Origin: Lachnospira sp. UBA4346 | GTDB lineage: Bacteria; Bacillota; Clostridia; Lachnospirales; Lachnospiraceae | Length of the DNA stretch: 34,542 nucleotides | Reading direction: 5' to 3' | Assembly: GCA_002394205.1 (NCBI GenBank) | Contig: DGTC01000014.1 | Span: 1-34,542, forward strand | Shown here: positions 15,582-25,545 of the stretch, in pieces | Numbering within the stretch: the first letter of the stretch is position 1 | Layout: each line of letters starts with the position of its first letter | Position numbers and translations under genes: made by a program | The notes under the pieces: model-generated | What the model saw: only the letters and a program-made list of their open reading frames with translations | What the model was told of the DNA's origin: nothing | Databases searched by the model: none

Positions 15582-18539
15582 ATGGCAGCAAGTAGTAGTG
15601 CATCAGCAAAAAAGAAGACAACCAAGCGCTCGACTAGCGGTCAGACTGCAGGAAAATCCACAGCCAGACAGACGACAAAGAGGGCATCTGGTTCGACACA
15701 ACGAAAAAGAAAAAGTGTACAGCAGGCAAGACAGGATGAAATGCGGGATAATATTCTTGCACTGGTTTTGATTGCAGTTACGATTATTTTAATGCTCAGC
15801 AATTTTAATCTGGCAGGCAGTGTTGGCGGAAGAATCAAGTGGTTTTTCTTTGGACTTATGGGAATAGTTGCATATATTTTTCCAATTGTCATGTTAGGAA
15901 TTACATTTTATCTGATATCAAACAGAAATCAGATAGCGATTGCCCGTATAAAATCATGTGCAACAATTGTTTTGTTGTGTATGTGTTCGGCACTATGGCA
16001 GAGAATCAGTAACAGACCGTCTATACAGGAATCTTCTCTTGGCGCATTTTTCTCATATTCTGCAATGCACAAGAGTGGCGGTGGCTTTTTTGGCGGATTG
16101 GTATGTATTTTATTCCGTCCACTCGGATTGTGGGGAAGTATGGTTTTGATTCTATTAATTGGAATCATCGCATGTTTGTTTATCTCGGAGAAATCATTTA
16201 TCGGTGGGATGCTGCGTGTGCGCAGACAGGGAACGCGTATGGTACGTGCAGCAAAGCAGGATTATGATATTTATAGAGAACATTCTGCAAACAGACCGAG
16301 AAAAGAGCGAAAAGAGGTATCTGAAGAAGAATATTTAGCAAAGCGCAGACAAAAAACAGAAGACAGAATTGCAAAAAAGGCACAGCAGGCGGAAGAAAAG
16401 AAGCTGGCGCGTATGGAAAAGAAAGCACTCGGTGTTACAAAGGATACGAAACTGGTAGAAAAAGAAGAACCTCAGTTCGGCATGGATTTGCAGGAGTTGT
16501 TGGCTCAGAAAAATAACATTAATGACATATACAGTGATGATATTTACGATTTAGAAGATATTTATGAGAAGCAGGACAATGAGCCGGAAGAACTTCCATT
16601 TGTACAGGAAGAAGGTGTCTATGGAGAAATGGCTGGTGATGCATTGGTTCATCAGGTGGCACAACGATTAAATGAAGCAGCAATGCATACAGATAATCCA
16701 TTGTGGAGTGATGTAAATGTACAATCACAGGCAGAAATTCCAGAATCGGTTCAGGAAAATATTGTAGAACCGCAAATGAATAATCCATTATGGGATAATA
16801 TACAGGTACATTCGGAAGAAGAGCAGCCGGCACAGACAGCAGATTATGAAGAAGTATCTGAATACGAAGGATTCCCAAGTGAAATACAGCAGACTGTAGA
16901 ATCACATGGAACACCATTTGCTCAGAAAATGCAAGATGAAGAAGTGACGCGACAGACAATGCAGGAAGAATTAGCAAACAGACAAGTACAGACGAATTCT
17001 TCAGTACAAGAAACATCAGCGGAAGAGGAAAGTTCAGATGCAGTAACAGTACAGGAAGAGGTTCCATTAAAGAAAGAGTACAAGTTCCCACCGTTAAGTC
17101 TTCTGACAAAGGGCAAGGGAAGTAACGGCGCAGATCAGATGATGGAGCGCAAACAAACAGCCATGCGTTTACAGCAGACATTGCAGACATTTGGTGTCAA
17201 TGTTACAATAACAGATATCAGTTGTGGTCCGTCTGTTACCCGATATGAGTTACAGCCGGAAATGGGTGTGAAGGTTAGTAAGATTGTGTCATTATCTGAT
17301 GATATTAAATTAAATTTAGCCGCAGCAGATATTCGAATTGAAGCACCGATTCCGGGAAAAGCGGCAATTGGTATTGAAGTACCGAACAAAGAGCCGGGCA
17401 GTGTTATGTTAAGAGATCTCTTAGAATCAGAGAGTTTTCAGAACAATCCGTCACCGATTGCATTTGGTGCTGGTAAAGATATCGCTGGTAAGACGATTGT
17501 AGCAGATATTCAGAAGATGCCGCATTTGCTGATTGCAGGTGCAACGGGTTCTGGTAAGTCTGTATGTATCAATACAATTATTATGAGTATTCTTTACAAA
17601 GCAAATCCGGAAGACGTAAAGATGATTATGGTTGATCCAAAGGTCGTAGAATTAAGTGTATACAATGGTATTCCACATTTGATGATACCGGTTGTTACGG
17701 ATTGCAAGAAGGCAGCAGGAGCGTTAAATTGGGCAGTTGCTGAGATGGATAAGCGTTATAAGTTATTTGCACAGATGCAGGCAAAGAATCTAAAGGATTA
17801 TAATGCAAAAATTGAACGGATGGAGACACCGGAAGGGGAAGAGCCAAAGAAAAAGATTCCACAGCTCGTTATTATTATTGACGAGTTGGCAGATTTGATG
17901 ATGGTAGCACCGGGAGACGTAGAATCTGCAATCTGTCGTTTGGCACAGCTTGCAAGAGCTGCCGGTATTCATTTGGTTATTGCAACACAAAGACCATCAG
18001 TGAATGTTATTACAGGTCTTATTAAGGCAAATGTACCGTCTAGAATTGCATTTTCGGTTTCTTCCGGTGTAGATTCAAGGACAATTATTGATATGAATGG
18101 TGCCGAGAAGTTATTAGGAAAGGGTGATATGCTGTTCTATCCATCCGGATATCCAAAACCTGTCAGAGTACAGGGGGCATTTGTTTCTGATGAAGAAGTC
18201 GGAAGAGTAGTTGATTTTTTAAAGGAACAGGTGCAAAATGAAGATGGTGCACAGGAACAGATTAGTGAGGAAATCACATCTGTACAGTCCATTATGCATA
18301 GAGAAACAGAAAATGAAAGAGATCCATATTTTGCAGAAGCTGCACGTTTTGTAATAGGAAAAGAGAAAGGCTCGATTGGAATGTTACAGCGTTATTATAA
18401 GATTGGATTTAACCGTGCAGGAAGAATTATGGATCAGCTAGCTGATGCAGGTGTTGTAGGACCAGAGGTTGGAACAAAGCCTAGAAAGGTGCTTATGACA
18501 CTGGATGAATTTGAAGAATATTTAAAGAACAATGGATAA
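15582..18539 (+). CDS. ftsK: FtsK/SpoIIIE-family DNA translocase
   Basis: A membrane-anchored, ATP-driven dsDNA pump for chromosome segregation at the septum (or into the forespore if this is SpoIIIE). The start is ATG 15582 (985 aa), because GGAGG (15572-15576) would lie inside a gene starting at 15570. The N-terminus is basic and Ser/Lys/Thr-rich, then four hydrophobic segments span about residues 45-205. A charged Glu/Gln-rich linker of about 300 residues follows, containing a duplicated NPLW motif. The RecA-like motor has Walker A GATGSGKS (653-660) and Walker B LVIIIDELAD (Asp767). The C-terminal winged-helix gamma domain (about 915-985, GSIGMLQRYYKIGFNRAGRIM) reads polar DNA sequences. 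FtsK and SpoIIIE cannot be separated from sequence alone. fhs follows after 25 nt. Confidence 0.96.
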   Translation: MAASSSASAKKKTTKRSTSGQTAGKSTARQTTKRASGSTQRKRKSVQQARQDEMRDNILALVLIAVTIILMLSNFNLAGSVGGRIKWFFFGLMGIVAYIFPIVMLGITFYLISNRNQIAIARIKSCATIVLLCMCSALWQRISNRPSIQESSLGAFFSYSAMHKSGGGFFGGLVCILFRPLGLWGSMVLILLIGIIACLFISEKSFIGGMLRVRRQGTRMVRAAKQDYDIYREHSANRPRKERKEVSEEEYLAKRRQKTEDRIAKKAQQAEEKKLARMEKKALGVTKDTKLVEKEEPQFGMDLQELLAQKNNINDIYSDDIYDLEDIYEKQDNEPEELPFVQEEGVYGEMAGDALVHQVAQRLNEAAMHTDNPLWSDVNVQSQAEIPESVQENIVEPQMNNPLWDNIQVHSEEEQPAQTADYEEVSEYEGFPSEIQQTVESHGTPFAQKMQDEEVTRQTMQEELANRQVQTNSSVQETSAEEESSDAVTVQEEVPLKKEYKFPPLSLLTKGKGSNGADQMMERKQTAMRLQQTLQTFGVNVTITDISCGPSVTRYELQPEMGVKVSKIVSLSDDIKLNLAAADIRIEAPIPGKAAIGIEVPNKEPGSVMLRDLLESESFQNNPSPIAFGAGKDIAGKTIVADIQKMPHLLIAGATGSGKSVCINTIIMSILYKANPEDVKMIMVDPKVVELSVYNGIPHLMIPVVTDCKKAAGALNWAVAEMDKRYKLFAQMQAKNLKDYNAKIERMETPEGEEPKKKIPQLVIIIDELADLMMVAPGDVESAICRLAQLARAAGIHLVIATQRPSVNVITGLIKANVPSRIAFSVSSGVDSRTIIDMNGAEKLLGKGDMLFYPSGYPKPVRVQGAFVSDEEVGRVVDFLKEQVQNEDGAQEQISEEITSVQSIMHRETENERDPYFAEAARFVIGKEKGSIGMLQRYYKIGFNRAGRIMDQLADAGVVGPEVGTKPRKVLMTLDEFEEYLKNNG

Positions 18540-18564
18540 GCCATAGGGCAGAAAAGAGGAAAAA

Positions 18565-20244
18565 ATGGGAGTAAAAAGTGATATTGAAATAGCGCAGGAA
18601 GCAAAAATGCTTCCAATTACAGAAGTGGCAAAAAAGGTTGGAATTGATGCAGATGATTTGGAATTATATGGAAAATATAAGGCAAAGGTATCTGATGAAC
18701 TGATTGCAAAATGTGAAAAAAATCCGGATGGAAAGTTAATTCTTGTGACAGCAATCAATCCGACACCGGCAGGAGAAGGAAAGACGACAATCAGTATTGG
18801 ACTGACAGAAGGTCTTTGTAAAATGGGGAAAAATGCCATTGCTGCATTGAGAGAACCGTCTCTTGGACCATGTTTTGGTGTAAAAGGCGGTGCAGCAGGC
18901 GGTGGATATGCACAGGTTGTACCAATGGAAGATTTGAACCTTCATTTTACAGGAGATTTTCATGCAATTACTTCAGCAAACAACTTACTTGCAGCAATGT
19001 TAGACAATCATATTCATCAGGGAAATGCATTGCGTATTGACACAAAGCATATTGTATGGAAGCGTTGTGTAGATATGAATGACAGAGAACTTCGTAATAT
19101 TGTTATTGGTATGGGAAGCAAGGCAAATGGCGTGATGAGAGAAGACCATTTTATCATTACAGTTGCATCTGAGATTATGGCAGTATTATGTCTTGCAGAA
19201 GATATGTCAGATTTAAAGAAGCGTCTCGGACGTATGATTGTTGCATATAATGTAGAGGGAGATCCTGTTACGGCAGATGATTTGAAGGCAACAGGTTCTA
19301 TGGCAGTTTTATTGAAAGACGCATTGAAGCCGAATATGGTACAGACATTAGAGAATACACCTGTGTTTGTACATGGTGGACCATTTGCAAATATTGCGCA
19401 TGGCTGTAATTCTGTACGTGCAACAAAGTTAGCAATGAAACTTGCAGATTATGCAGTTACAGAAGCAGGATTTGGTGCGGATTTAGGTGCAGAAAAGTTC
19501 TTTGATATTAAATGCCGTCATGCAAACTTAAAACCGGATGCAGTTGTGATTGTTGCAACCGTCAAGGCGTTAAAACACAATGGAGGCGTCGCAAAGACTG
19601 AGTTAGGCAAGCCGAACATGGAAGCACTTCGTGCAGGTATTGTCAACTTAGATAAACATATTGAAAATGTTCAGAAGTTTGGTGTTCCTGTTATTGTTAC
19701 ATTAAATGCGTTTATTACAGATACAGAAGAAGAATATACCTTTATTAAGGAGCACTGTGAAGCGTTAGGCTGTGAATTTGCGCTTGCGAAAGTATGGGAA
19801 AAAGGCGGCGAAGGTGGTCTTGAACTTGCACAGAAGGTCATTGATTCCTTAGAAAATAAAGAAAGTCATTTTGCTCCAATATATAGTGATGAATTGCCAT
19901 TGACGGATAAGATTGAGAAGATTGCAACAGAAATCTATGGTGCAGATGAGGTCAATTATTCGGATGCGGCAAAGAAAGAATTGCAGCATATTACAGAGAT
20001 GGGATTTGGACATTTCCCAGTCTGTATGGCAAAGACACCGGCTTCTTTATCTGACAAACCGTCACTGCTTGGCAGACCAAAGAATTTTACCATCGATGTA
20101 CGTGAAGTTTATGTGGATGCCGGTGCTGAGTTTGTTGTTGTTCTTACAGGTACGGTACTCACAATGCCAGGACTTCCAAAAGTTCCTGCAGCAGAGCGCA
20201 TAGATTATGATGAAGAAACACAGAAAATAGTAGGATTATTCTAG
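18565..20244 (+). CDS. fhs: Formate--tetrahydrofolate ligase
   Basis: A cytoplasmic enzyme making 10-formyl-THF from formate, THF and ATP, feeding purines, formyl-Met-tRNA and, in acetogens, the methyl branch of the Wood-Ljungdahl pathway. It is 559 aa, the normal length for the tetrameric clostridial enzyme. The nucleotide-binding P-loop is NPTPAGEGKTT (66-76). The conserved REPSLGPCFGVKGGAAGGGY and LPKVPAAERID segments are also present. AGAGGA lies upstream of the ATG. Its product is the formyl donor used by Fmt seven kilobases downstream in the same run of genes. No other Wood-Ljungdahl genes are visible, so acetogenesis cannot be concluded. Confidence 0.98.
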   Translation: MGVKSDIEIAQEAKMLPITEVAKKVGIDADDLELYGKYKAKVSDELIAKCEKNPDGKLILVTAINPTPAGEGKTTISIGLTEGLCKMGKNAIAALREPSLGPCFGVKGGAAGGGYAQVVPMEDLNLHFTGDFHAITSANNLLAAMLDNHIHQGNALRIDTKHIVWKRCVDMNDRELRNIVIGMGSKANGVMREDHFIITVASEIMAVLCLAEDMSDLKKRLGRMIVAYNVEGDPVTADDLKATGSMAVLLKDALKPNMVQTLENTPVFVHGGPFANIAHGCNSVRATKLAMKLADYAVTEAGFGADLGAEKFFDIKCRHANLKPDAVVIVATVKALKHNGGVAKTELGKPNMEALRAGIVNLDKHIENVQKFGVPVIVTLNAFITDTEEEYTFIKEHCEALGCEFALAKVWEKGGEGGLELAQKVIDSLENKESHFAPIYSDELPLTDKIEKIATEIYGADEVNYSDAAKKELQHITEMGFGHFPVCMAKTPASLSDKPSLLGRPKNFTIDVREVYVDAGAEFVVVLTGTVLTMPGLPKVPAAERIDYDEETQKIVGLF

Positions 20245-20269
20245 TGATAGAAACAGAAAGGTGTAGGGT

Positions 20270-21754
20270 ATGAAGTTAGAAGCATTATTAGAAGGAGTAG
20301 AATATACCTTATTACAAGGCAGCTTAGATACAGAGATTACGGCACTGACATCAGATTCAAGAAAGGTGCAGGACGGTACAGCATTTGTCTGTATTGTTGG
20401 TGCAGTCAGTGACGGTCATACTTATATTGGCGCGGCGATTGAGAAGCATACAGCAGCGATTATTGTTCAAAAAGGTTCCGATCTTCCGGAAATTCCGGAA
20501 GATGTAACAGTTATTATTACAGGTAATACAAGAAAAGCACTTGCATTTATGTCAAATATGTATTTTGGCGAACCGGCAAAGAAGTTATTTACAATTGGTA
20601 TTACCGGAACAAAGGGTAAGACAACTACAACATATATGATTCGAAATGTATTAGAGGCGTGTGGGATTAAGACTGGTCTGATTGGTACGATTGAAACCAT
20701 CATAGGCAAGGAGAGCTGGCCATCAGCAAATACGACACCAGAGTCCTATCAGATTCATGAATCGTTTGCAAAGATGGTAGAAGCGGATTGTCAGGCTGTA
20801 GTTATGGAAGTTTCTTCACAGGGGTTAAAATTAGACCGTACAGCAGGTATTCTGTTTGATATTGGCGTGTTTACGAACTTAGAACCGGATCACATCGGAC
20901 CAAATGAGCATGAATCATTTGAAGAATATTTAGCATGTAAGGCACGTCTGTTCAGACAGTGTAAAGTGGGAATTGTCAATGCAGATGATGCGCATACAGC
21001 GGAGATTATAAAGGATGCAACATGCGATGTTCAGACATATGGCTTATCCAATCAGGCAGACTTATGGGCAGAAAATGTTCAGTTATTCCATGAAAGAGGC
21101 AAAATTGGTCTGACGTATGATTGTAAGGGCTTGCTTACTGCACCAATCGCATTAGGACTTCCGGGAAAGTTCTCCGTATATAATTCCTTATGTGCGATTG
21201 CGGTAACGACGCATTTTGATGTTGATACGCAGAAATTAGTAGATACACTAAAGAATGTGAAAGTTAAGGGAAGAATTGAACTTGTGCCGGTATCTGATCG
21301 ATTTACATTAATGATTGATTATGCACACAATGCAATGTCATTAGAGAGTATTCTTACAACATTAAAAGAATATCATCCGCATCGTCTGGTATGTCTGTTT
21401 GGTTGCGGCGGTAATCGTTCGAAGGACAGACGGTTTCAGATGGGTGAAGTATCCGGCCGTTTGGCAGATTTGACAATTATCACATCGGATAATCCAAGAT
21501 TTGAAAAGCCGGAAGACATTATTGCGGATATTCAGACAGGAATTGCAAAGACAACCGGAAAGCATGTAGATATTGTTGACCGAAAAGAGGCAATCCGATA
21601 TGTGATTGAACATGGCGAAGATGGTGATATTATTGTATTAGCAGGAAAAGGACACGAAGATTATCAGGAAATTGAGGGTGTAAAGCATCCGATGGATGAG
21701 AGAGTACTGATTGCAGAAGTATTACAGGAATTAAAGGCACAGGGCTGGAAATAA
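20270..21754 (+). CDS. murE: UDP-MurNAc-L-Ala-D-Glu:2,6-diaminopimelate ligase MurE
   Basis: A cytoplasmic Mur ligase that adds the third stem-peptide residue to the cell-wall precursor. The 494-aa protein shows the N-terminal UDP-binding domain, the ATP P-loop GITGTKGKTT (110-119) and the ACKAR segment with the lysine expected to be carbamylated (Lys224). The C-terminal domain contains GGNRSKDRR and the DNPR motif (407-410), which in this family marks meso-diaminopimelate and not lysine specificity. The segment DHIGPNEHESFEEYL replaces the more common DHLDYHG form, a subfamily variation. Only one nucleotide separates its stop from the priA start, suggesting translational coupling. Confidence 0.95.
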   Translation: MKLEALLEGVEYTLLQGSLDTEITALTSDSRKVQDGTAFVCIVGAVSDGHTYIGAAIEKHTAAIIVQKGSDLPEIPEDVTVIITGNTRKALAFMSNMYFGEPAKKLFTIGITGTKGKTTTTYMIRNVLEACGIKTGLIGTIETIIGKESWPSANTTPESYQIHESFAKMVEADCQAVVMEVSSQGLKLDRTAGILFDIGVFTNLEPDHIGPNEHESFEEYLACKARLFRQCKVGIVNADDAHTAEIIKDATCDVQTYGLSNQADLWAENVQLFHERGKIGLTYDCKGLLTAPIALGLPGKFSVYNSLCAIAVTTHFDVDTQKLVDTLKNVKVKGRIELVPVSDRFTLMIDYAHNAMSLESILTTLKEYHPHRLVCLFGCGGNRSKDRRFQMGEVSGRLADLTIITSDNPRFEKPEDIIADIQTGIAKTTGKHVDIVDRKEAIRYVIEHGEDGDIIVLAGKGHEDYQEIEGVKHPMDERVLIAEVLQELKAQGWK

Positions 21755-21755
21755 T

Positions 21756-23969
21756 ATGTACGCAGATATCATTGTAGATATTTCCCATGAACAACTAGAT
21801 AAGACGTTTCAATATGCGGTACCTGACAGACTCTTGCAGGAAGTAGATATTGGCGTTATGGTATATATTCCATTTGGCAGGGGAAATAAACTTATAACAG
21901 GATATATTATAGAATTTAGTGATGCACCAAAGATTGCAGTTGAAAAAATCAAAGAAATCGACAGCGTTGTGTCAGGTAAGATACAGGCGGTCGGTAAGAT
22001 GATTCAACTTGCGGCATGGCTGAAAAAACATTATGGTTCTACAATGAATCAGGCATTAAAGACAGTAATTCCGGTAAAGGAAACGGTGCGTCACAAAGAA
22101 AAGAAATATTTGCAATTGCTGGCAGCCGGGCAGGAGCTTGAAGAAGCACTTGCGTATTTGAAGAAAAGAAATGCAACAGCACAGGTGCGCCTGTTAGAGG
22201 CATTGCAGGAAGAAACGGTATTAGATTGTGAAATGATTCGCAATAAATTAAATATTACCATGCAGACGGTGCATGCACTGACGGATAAGAAGCTGGCAAA
22301 ACTGATAATAGAGCAGGAATATCGCAATCCGATTGCACAGGATAAAAGGGAGGCAAAACAGATTGTTTTAAATCAGAGACAGCAACAGATTGTAGATTCT
22401 TTCACAAAGGATTATCTGGCAGGAATACGCAGGACATATCTTTTGCATGGCGTAACAGGAAGCGGTAAGACAATCTGTTATATGGAAATGATTGAACAGG
22501 TTGTCGCACAGGGAAGACAAGTGATTTTTTTAATTCCTGAGATTGCACTGACCTATCAGACAGTCAGTCGGTTTTATCACCGGTTTGGCAATCGGGTGTC
22601 AATATTACATTCGAGAATGTCAAAAGGAGAACGGTATGACCAGTTTCTGCGGGCAATGCGCGGTGAAATTGATATTATGATAGGACCTCGTTCTGCACTG
22701 TTCACACCATTTTCAAATATTGGGCTTATTGTAATAGATGAAGAACATGAAAATGCATACAAAAGTGAGCAGTCTCCAAGGTATCATGCCAAAGAAGTGG
22801 CACAATATCTTGCCAAGGATAATCAGGCTTCTGTGATATTAGGTTCGGCAACACCGTCTGTTGAGGATTATTACAGAGCGCGCAATGGAGAATATGATTT
22901 GTATGAGTTACCTGACAGAGCGATGGGAAATGCACTTCCAACAGTATATACAGAAGATTTGAGGGAAGAGTTAAAGCAGGGAAACCGTTCTATTTTAAGC
23001 AGAAAGCTGCAGGAACTTATGACGGATCGTTTAGCAAAAAAAGAACAGATTATGTTGTTTTTAAATAAGCGTGGGTATGCCGGATTTATTTCTTGTCGTT
23101 CCTGCGGAGCGGTTATGAAATGTCCGCATTGTGATATTTCGTTGACAGCGCATCGAAATGGAAAGCTGATTTGTCATTATTGTGGGTATGAACGGCCGCA
23201 GATGAAATTGTGTCCGAAATGTGGTTCGAGATATATTTCCGGATTTCGGGCAGGAACGCAGCAAGTGGAGGAAATTGTTCATAAAATGTATCCACAGGCA
23301 CGAATACTTCGTATGGATATGGATACAACATCTGGAAAAGATGGACATGAAAAAATACTTTCAGCATTTGCAAATCATGAAGCAGATATTCTGATTGGAA
23401 CGCAAATGATTGTAAAAGGGCATGATTTTCCAAGTGTAACACTGGTCGGAATCTTAGCAGCGGATATGTCTTTGTATGCAGGAGATTATACAGCACCGGA
23501 GCGGACATTTCAGTTGTTGACACAGGCAGCAGGGAGAGCTGGAAGAGCACAGCGTCCAGGAGAAGTTGTTATTCAGACGTATACGCCGGAACATTACAGC
23601 ATACAGACGGCAGCCAGACAGAATTATCAGGAATTCTACGAGGAAGAGATTGCATATAGAGCATTGATGGATTATCCGCCGTATAAAGCAATGTTAAAAA
23701 TACAGTTTTCATCCAAAAAGCCTGACAAGCTGGAAGAGATGGCAGAACGTTTTGTACAGGAAGAACAGCAGTTTCAGAATGAGCAGATACAATTATTTGC
23801 GCCGATAAATGCAGGTGTTTACAAAATAAATGATATTTATACAAAGATTGTATATGCAAAATCAGAATCAGCAGAGAAATTAGAAATTCTAAAAAGCAGG
23901 ATTGAAGAGTGGATGCAGCAGCATCGCTATTATGCTAATATTATGTTACAATTTGATATAGATGAATAG
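21756..23969 (+). CDS. priA: Primosomal protein N' (PriA helicase)
   Basis: A 3'-5' superfamily 2 helicase that reloads the replisome at stalled forks. The 737-aa protein has the N-terminal 3'BD and winged-helix DNA-binding domains (1-200). The motor follows with Walker A GVTGSGKT (232-239) and DEEH (328-331). Between the helicase lobes are eight cysteines in four CxxC pairs (447/450, 456/459, 473/476, 486/489) for two structural zinc sites. The helicase motif AAGRAGRAQRPG is followed by the C-terminal domain. It starts 1 nt after murE and begins the conserved Firmicutes priA-def-fmt block. Confidence 0.97.
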   Translation: MYADIIVDISHEQLDKTFQYAVPDRLLQEVDIGVMVYIPFGRGNKLITGYIIEFSDAPKIAVEKIKEIDSVVSGKIQAVGKMIQLAAWLKKHYGSTMNQALKTVIPVKETVRHKEKKYLQLLAAGQELEEALAYLKKRNATAQVRLLEALQEETVLDCEMIRNKLNITMQTVHALTDKKLAKLIIEQEYRNPIAQDKREAKQIVLNQRQQQIVDSFTKDYLAGIRRTYLLHGVTGSGKTICYMEMIEQVVAQGRQVIFLIPEIALTYQTVSRFYHRFGNRVSILHSRMSKGERYDQFLRAMRGEIDIMIGPRSALFTPFSNIGLIVIDEEHENAYKSEQSPRYHAKEVAQYLAKDNQASVILGSATPSVEDYYRARNGEYDLYELPDRAMGNALPTVYTEDLREELKQGNRSILSRKLQELMTDRLAKKEQIMLFLNKRGYAGFISCRSCGAVMKCPHCDISLTAHRNGKLICHYCGYERPQMKLCPKCGSRYISGFRAGTQQVEEIVHKMYPQARILRMDMDTTSGKDGHEKILSAFANHEADILIGTQMIVKGHDFPSVTLVGILAADMSLYAGDYTAPERTFQLLTQAAGRAGRAQRPGEVVIQTYTPEHYSIQTAARQNYQEFYEEEIAYRALMDYPPYKAMLKIQFSSKKPDKLEEMAERFVQEEQQFQNEQIQLFAPINAGVYKINDIYTKIVYAKSESAEKLEILKSRIEEWMQQHRYYANIMLQFDIDE

Positions 23970-23995
23970 AAAAAGAAGAAAGGTAGGAGATTACA

Positions 23996-24469
23996 ATGGC
24001 ATTAAGAAATGTAAGAGTACGTGGAGATGAAATTTTAACAAAGACAGCAAAAGAGATTACAGAAATGACTCCAAGAATTCAGGAATTAATTGAAGATATG
24101 TTTGAAACAATGTATGAATCGGACGGCGTTGGACTTGCAGCACCACAGGTTGGAATTCGTAAGAGATTAGTTGTTATTGATTGTGGAGATGATCCGATTG
24201 TATTAATTAATCCTGTCATTTTAGAGACAAGTGGAGAGCAGACAGGATATGAAGGCTGTTTAAGTGTACCGGGTAAAGTAGGACAGGTAACAAGACCTAA
24301 TTATGCAAAGGTTAAGGCACTTGATGAAAATATGGAAGAAATTATCGTTGAGGGAGAAGGACTTCTTGCACGTTGCCTGTGTCATGAAATTGATCACCTT
24401 GATGGAAAACTTTATGTAGACCTTGTTGAAGGTGACTTGCTTGATGCTGAGGCGGAAGTGGAAGAATAA
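23996..24469 (+). CDS. def: Peptide deformylase
   Basis: A cytoplasmic metalloenzyme that removes the N-formyl group from nascent proteins. All three motifs are present: GVGLAAPQVG (44-53), EGCLS (86-90, metal-ligand Cys88) and HEIDHLDG (130-137, metal-ligand histidines and catalytic Glu131). At 157 aa it is the compact form. TAGGAGA precedes the ATG, 26 nt after priA. It is paired with fmt as in most bacteria, since Fmt adds the group Def removes. Confidence 0.98.
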   Translation: MALRNVRVRGDEILTKTAKEITEMTPRIQELIEDMFETMYESDGVGLAAPQVGIRKRLVVIDCGDDPIVLINPVILETSGEQTGYEGCLSVPGKVGQVTRPNYAKVKALDENMEEIIVEGEGLLARCLCHEIDHLDGKLYVDLVEGDLLDAEAEVEE

Positions 24470-24535
24470 ATAAAACTGTAATTGAAATAAAAGTGCAGTT
24501 GCAGGGATAAGATAGAGAAACACAAGGAGGATGCA

Positions 24536-25480
24536 ATGAACGTTGTATTTATGGGAACACCGGATTTTTCGGTAGGAACACTAGAAGCAATTATACAGGC
24601 AGGACATACCGTTTCTGCAGTTGTGACACAGCCGGACAAGCCAAAGGGCAGAGGCGGTGCGGTGTCAATGTCACCGGTAAAGGAAGTTGCATTAAAGCAT
24701 GACCTGACAGTGTTGCAGCCGGTCAGGGCAAGAGATGAAGCATTTATAGAAGAATTAAGGGGCTATCAGCCGGATGTGATTGTTGTTGTTGCATTTGGAC
24801 AGATTCTTCCCAAAGAGATTATTGACATGCCAAAATACGGCTGTATCAATGTCCATGCATCGCTCCTTCCAAAGTACCGCGGCGCAGCACCAATTCAGCA
24901 GGCAGTCATTGATGGCTGTGAATACTCAGGTGTTACGACAATGCAGATGAACGAAGGGTTAGATACCGGTGATATTCTGCTTGTAAAGAAAGTAAAGTTA
25001 GAGCCAAAAGAAACAGGCGGCAGTCTGTTTGACAGATTAAGCAGTGTTGGTGCAGAATTGCTTGTAGAAACTTTAACAAAGGTAGAAGCAGGAGAGGTAA
25101 CGCCGGTACCGCAAAATGATGCAGAGTCTTCTTATGTAAAAATGATATCAAAATCATTTGGAAAGATTGATTTTCAGAAATCAGCAGTTGAAATTGAACG
25201 TTTGATTCGTGGATTAAATCCGTGGCCGAGTGCATTTACATCACTGAATGGAAAAATGCTTAAAATTTGGGATGCAGATGTGTGTGACGATATTCTTTGC
25301 GATGGACGCAGACAGGAAGCAGGATATATTAGTCAGGTAAATAAGCATGATTTTATTGTTCAGTGCGGACAGGGTTCACTGTGTATTCATGAATTACAGT
25401 TAGAAGGAAAGAAGCGTATGCTATCAGATGCTTTTTTGCGGGGAACAGCCGTAGAGGTTGGAACACAATTAGGACAGTAA
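24536..25480 (+). CDS. fmt: Methionyl-tRNA formyltransferase
   Basis: Transfers formyl from 10-formyl-THF to initiator Met-tRNA. The 314-aa product has the N-terminal formyltransferase Rossmann domain with the active-site segment NVHASLLPKYRG (105-116; Asn105 and His107) and GLDTGD (141-146), followed by the C-terminal OB-like tRNA-binding domain. AAGGAGG lies just upstream of ATG 24536. The 66-nt gap after def and 65-nt gap before the zinc peptidase are the largest within this gene run, with no terminator seen in either. Confidence 0.98.
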   Translation: MNVVFMGTPDFSVGTLEAIIQAGHTVSAVVTQPDKPKGRGGAVSMSPVKEVALKHDLTVLQPVRARDEAFIEELRGYQPDVIVVVAFGQILPKEIIDMPKYGCINVHASLLPKYRGAAPIQQAVIDGCEYSGVTTMQMNEGLDTGDILLVKKVKLEPKETGGSLFDRLSSVGAELLVETLTKVEAGEVTPVPQNDAESSYVKMISKSFGKIDFQKSAVEIERLIRGLNPWPSAFTSLNGKMLKIWDADVCDDILCDGRRQEAGYISQVNKHDFIVQCGQGSLCIHELQLEGKKRMLSDAFLRGTAVEVGTQLGQ

Positions 25481-25545
25481 GCTGCTAACAAAGCAGACAA
25501 GGACCCCGATACGAAATAATTACAGAACAAAGCGAGGGATTGTAT

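Noticed and set aside
16519..17190. 223-codon open frame on the minus strand inside ftsK
   Set aside because: It overlaps the linker of a well-supported gene, has low-complexity His/Leu/Pro-rich content and no ribosome binding site; it is a shadow of Glu/Gln-rich codons.
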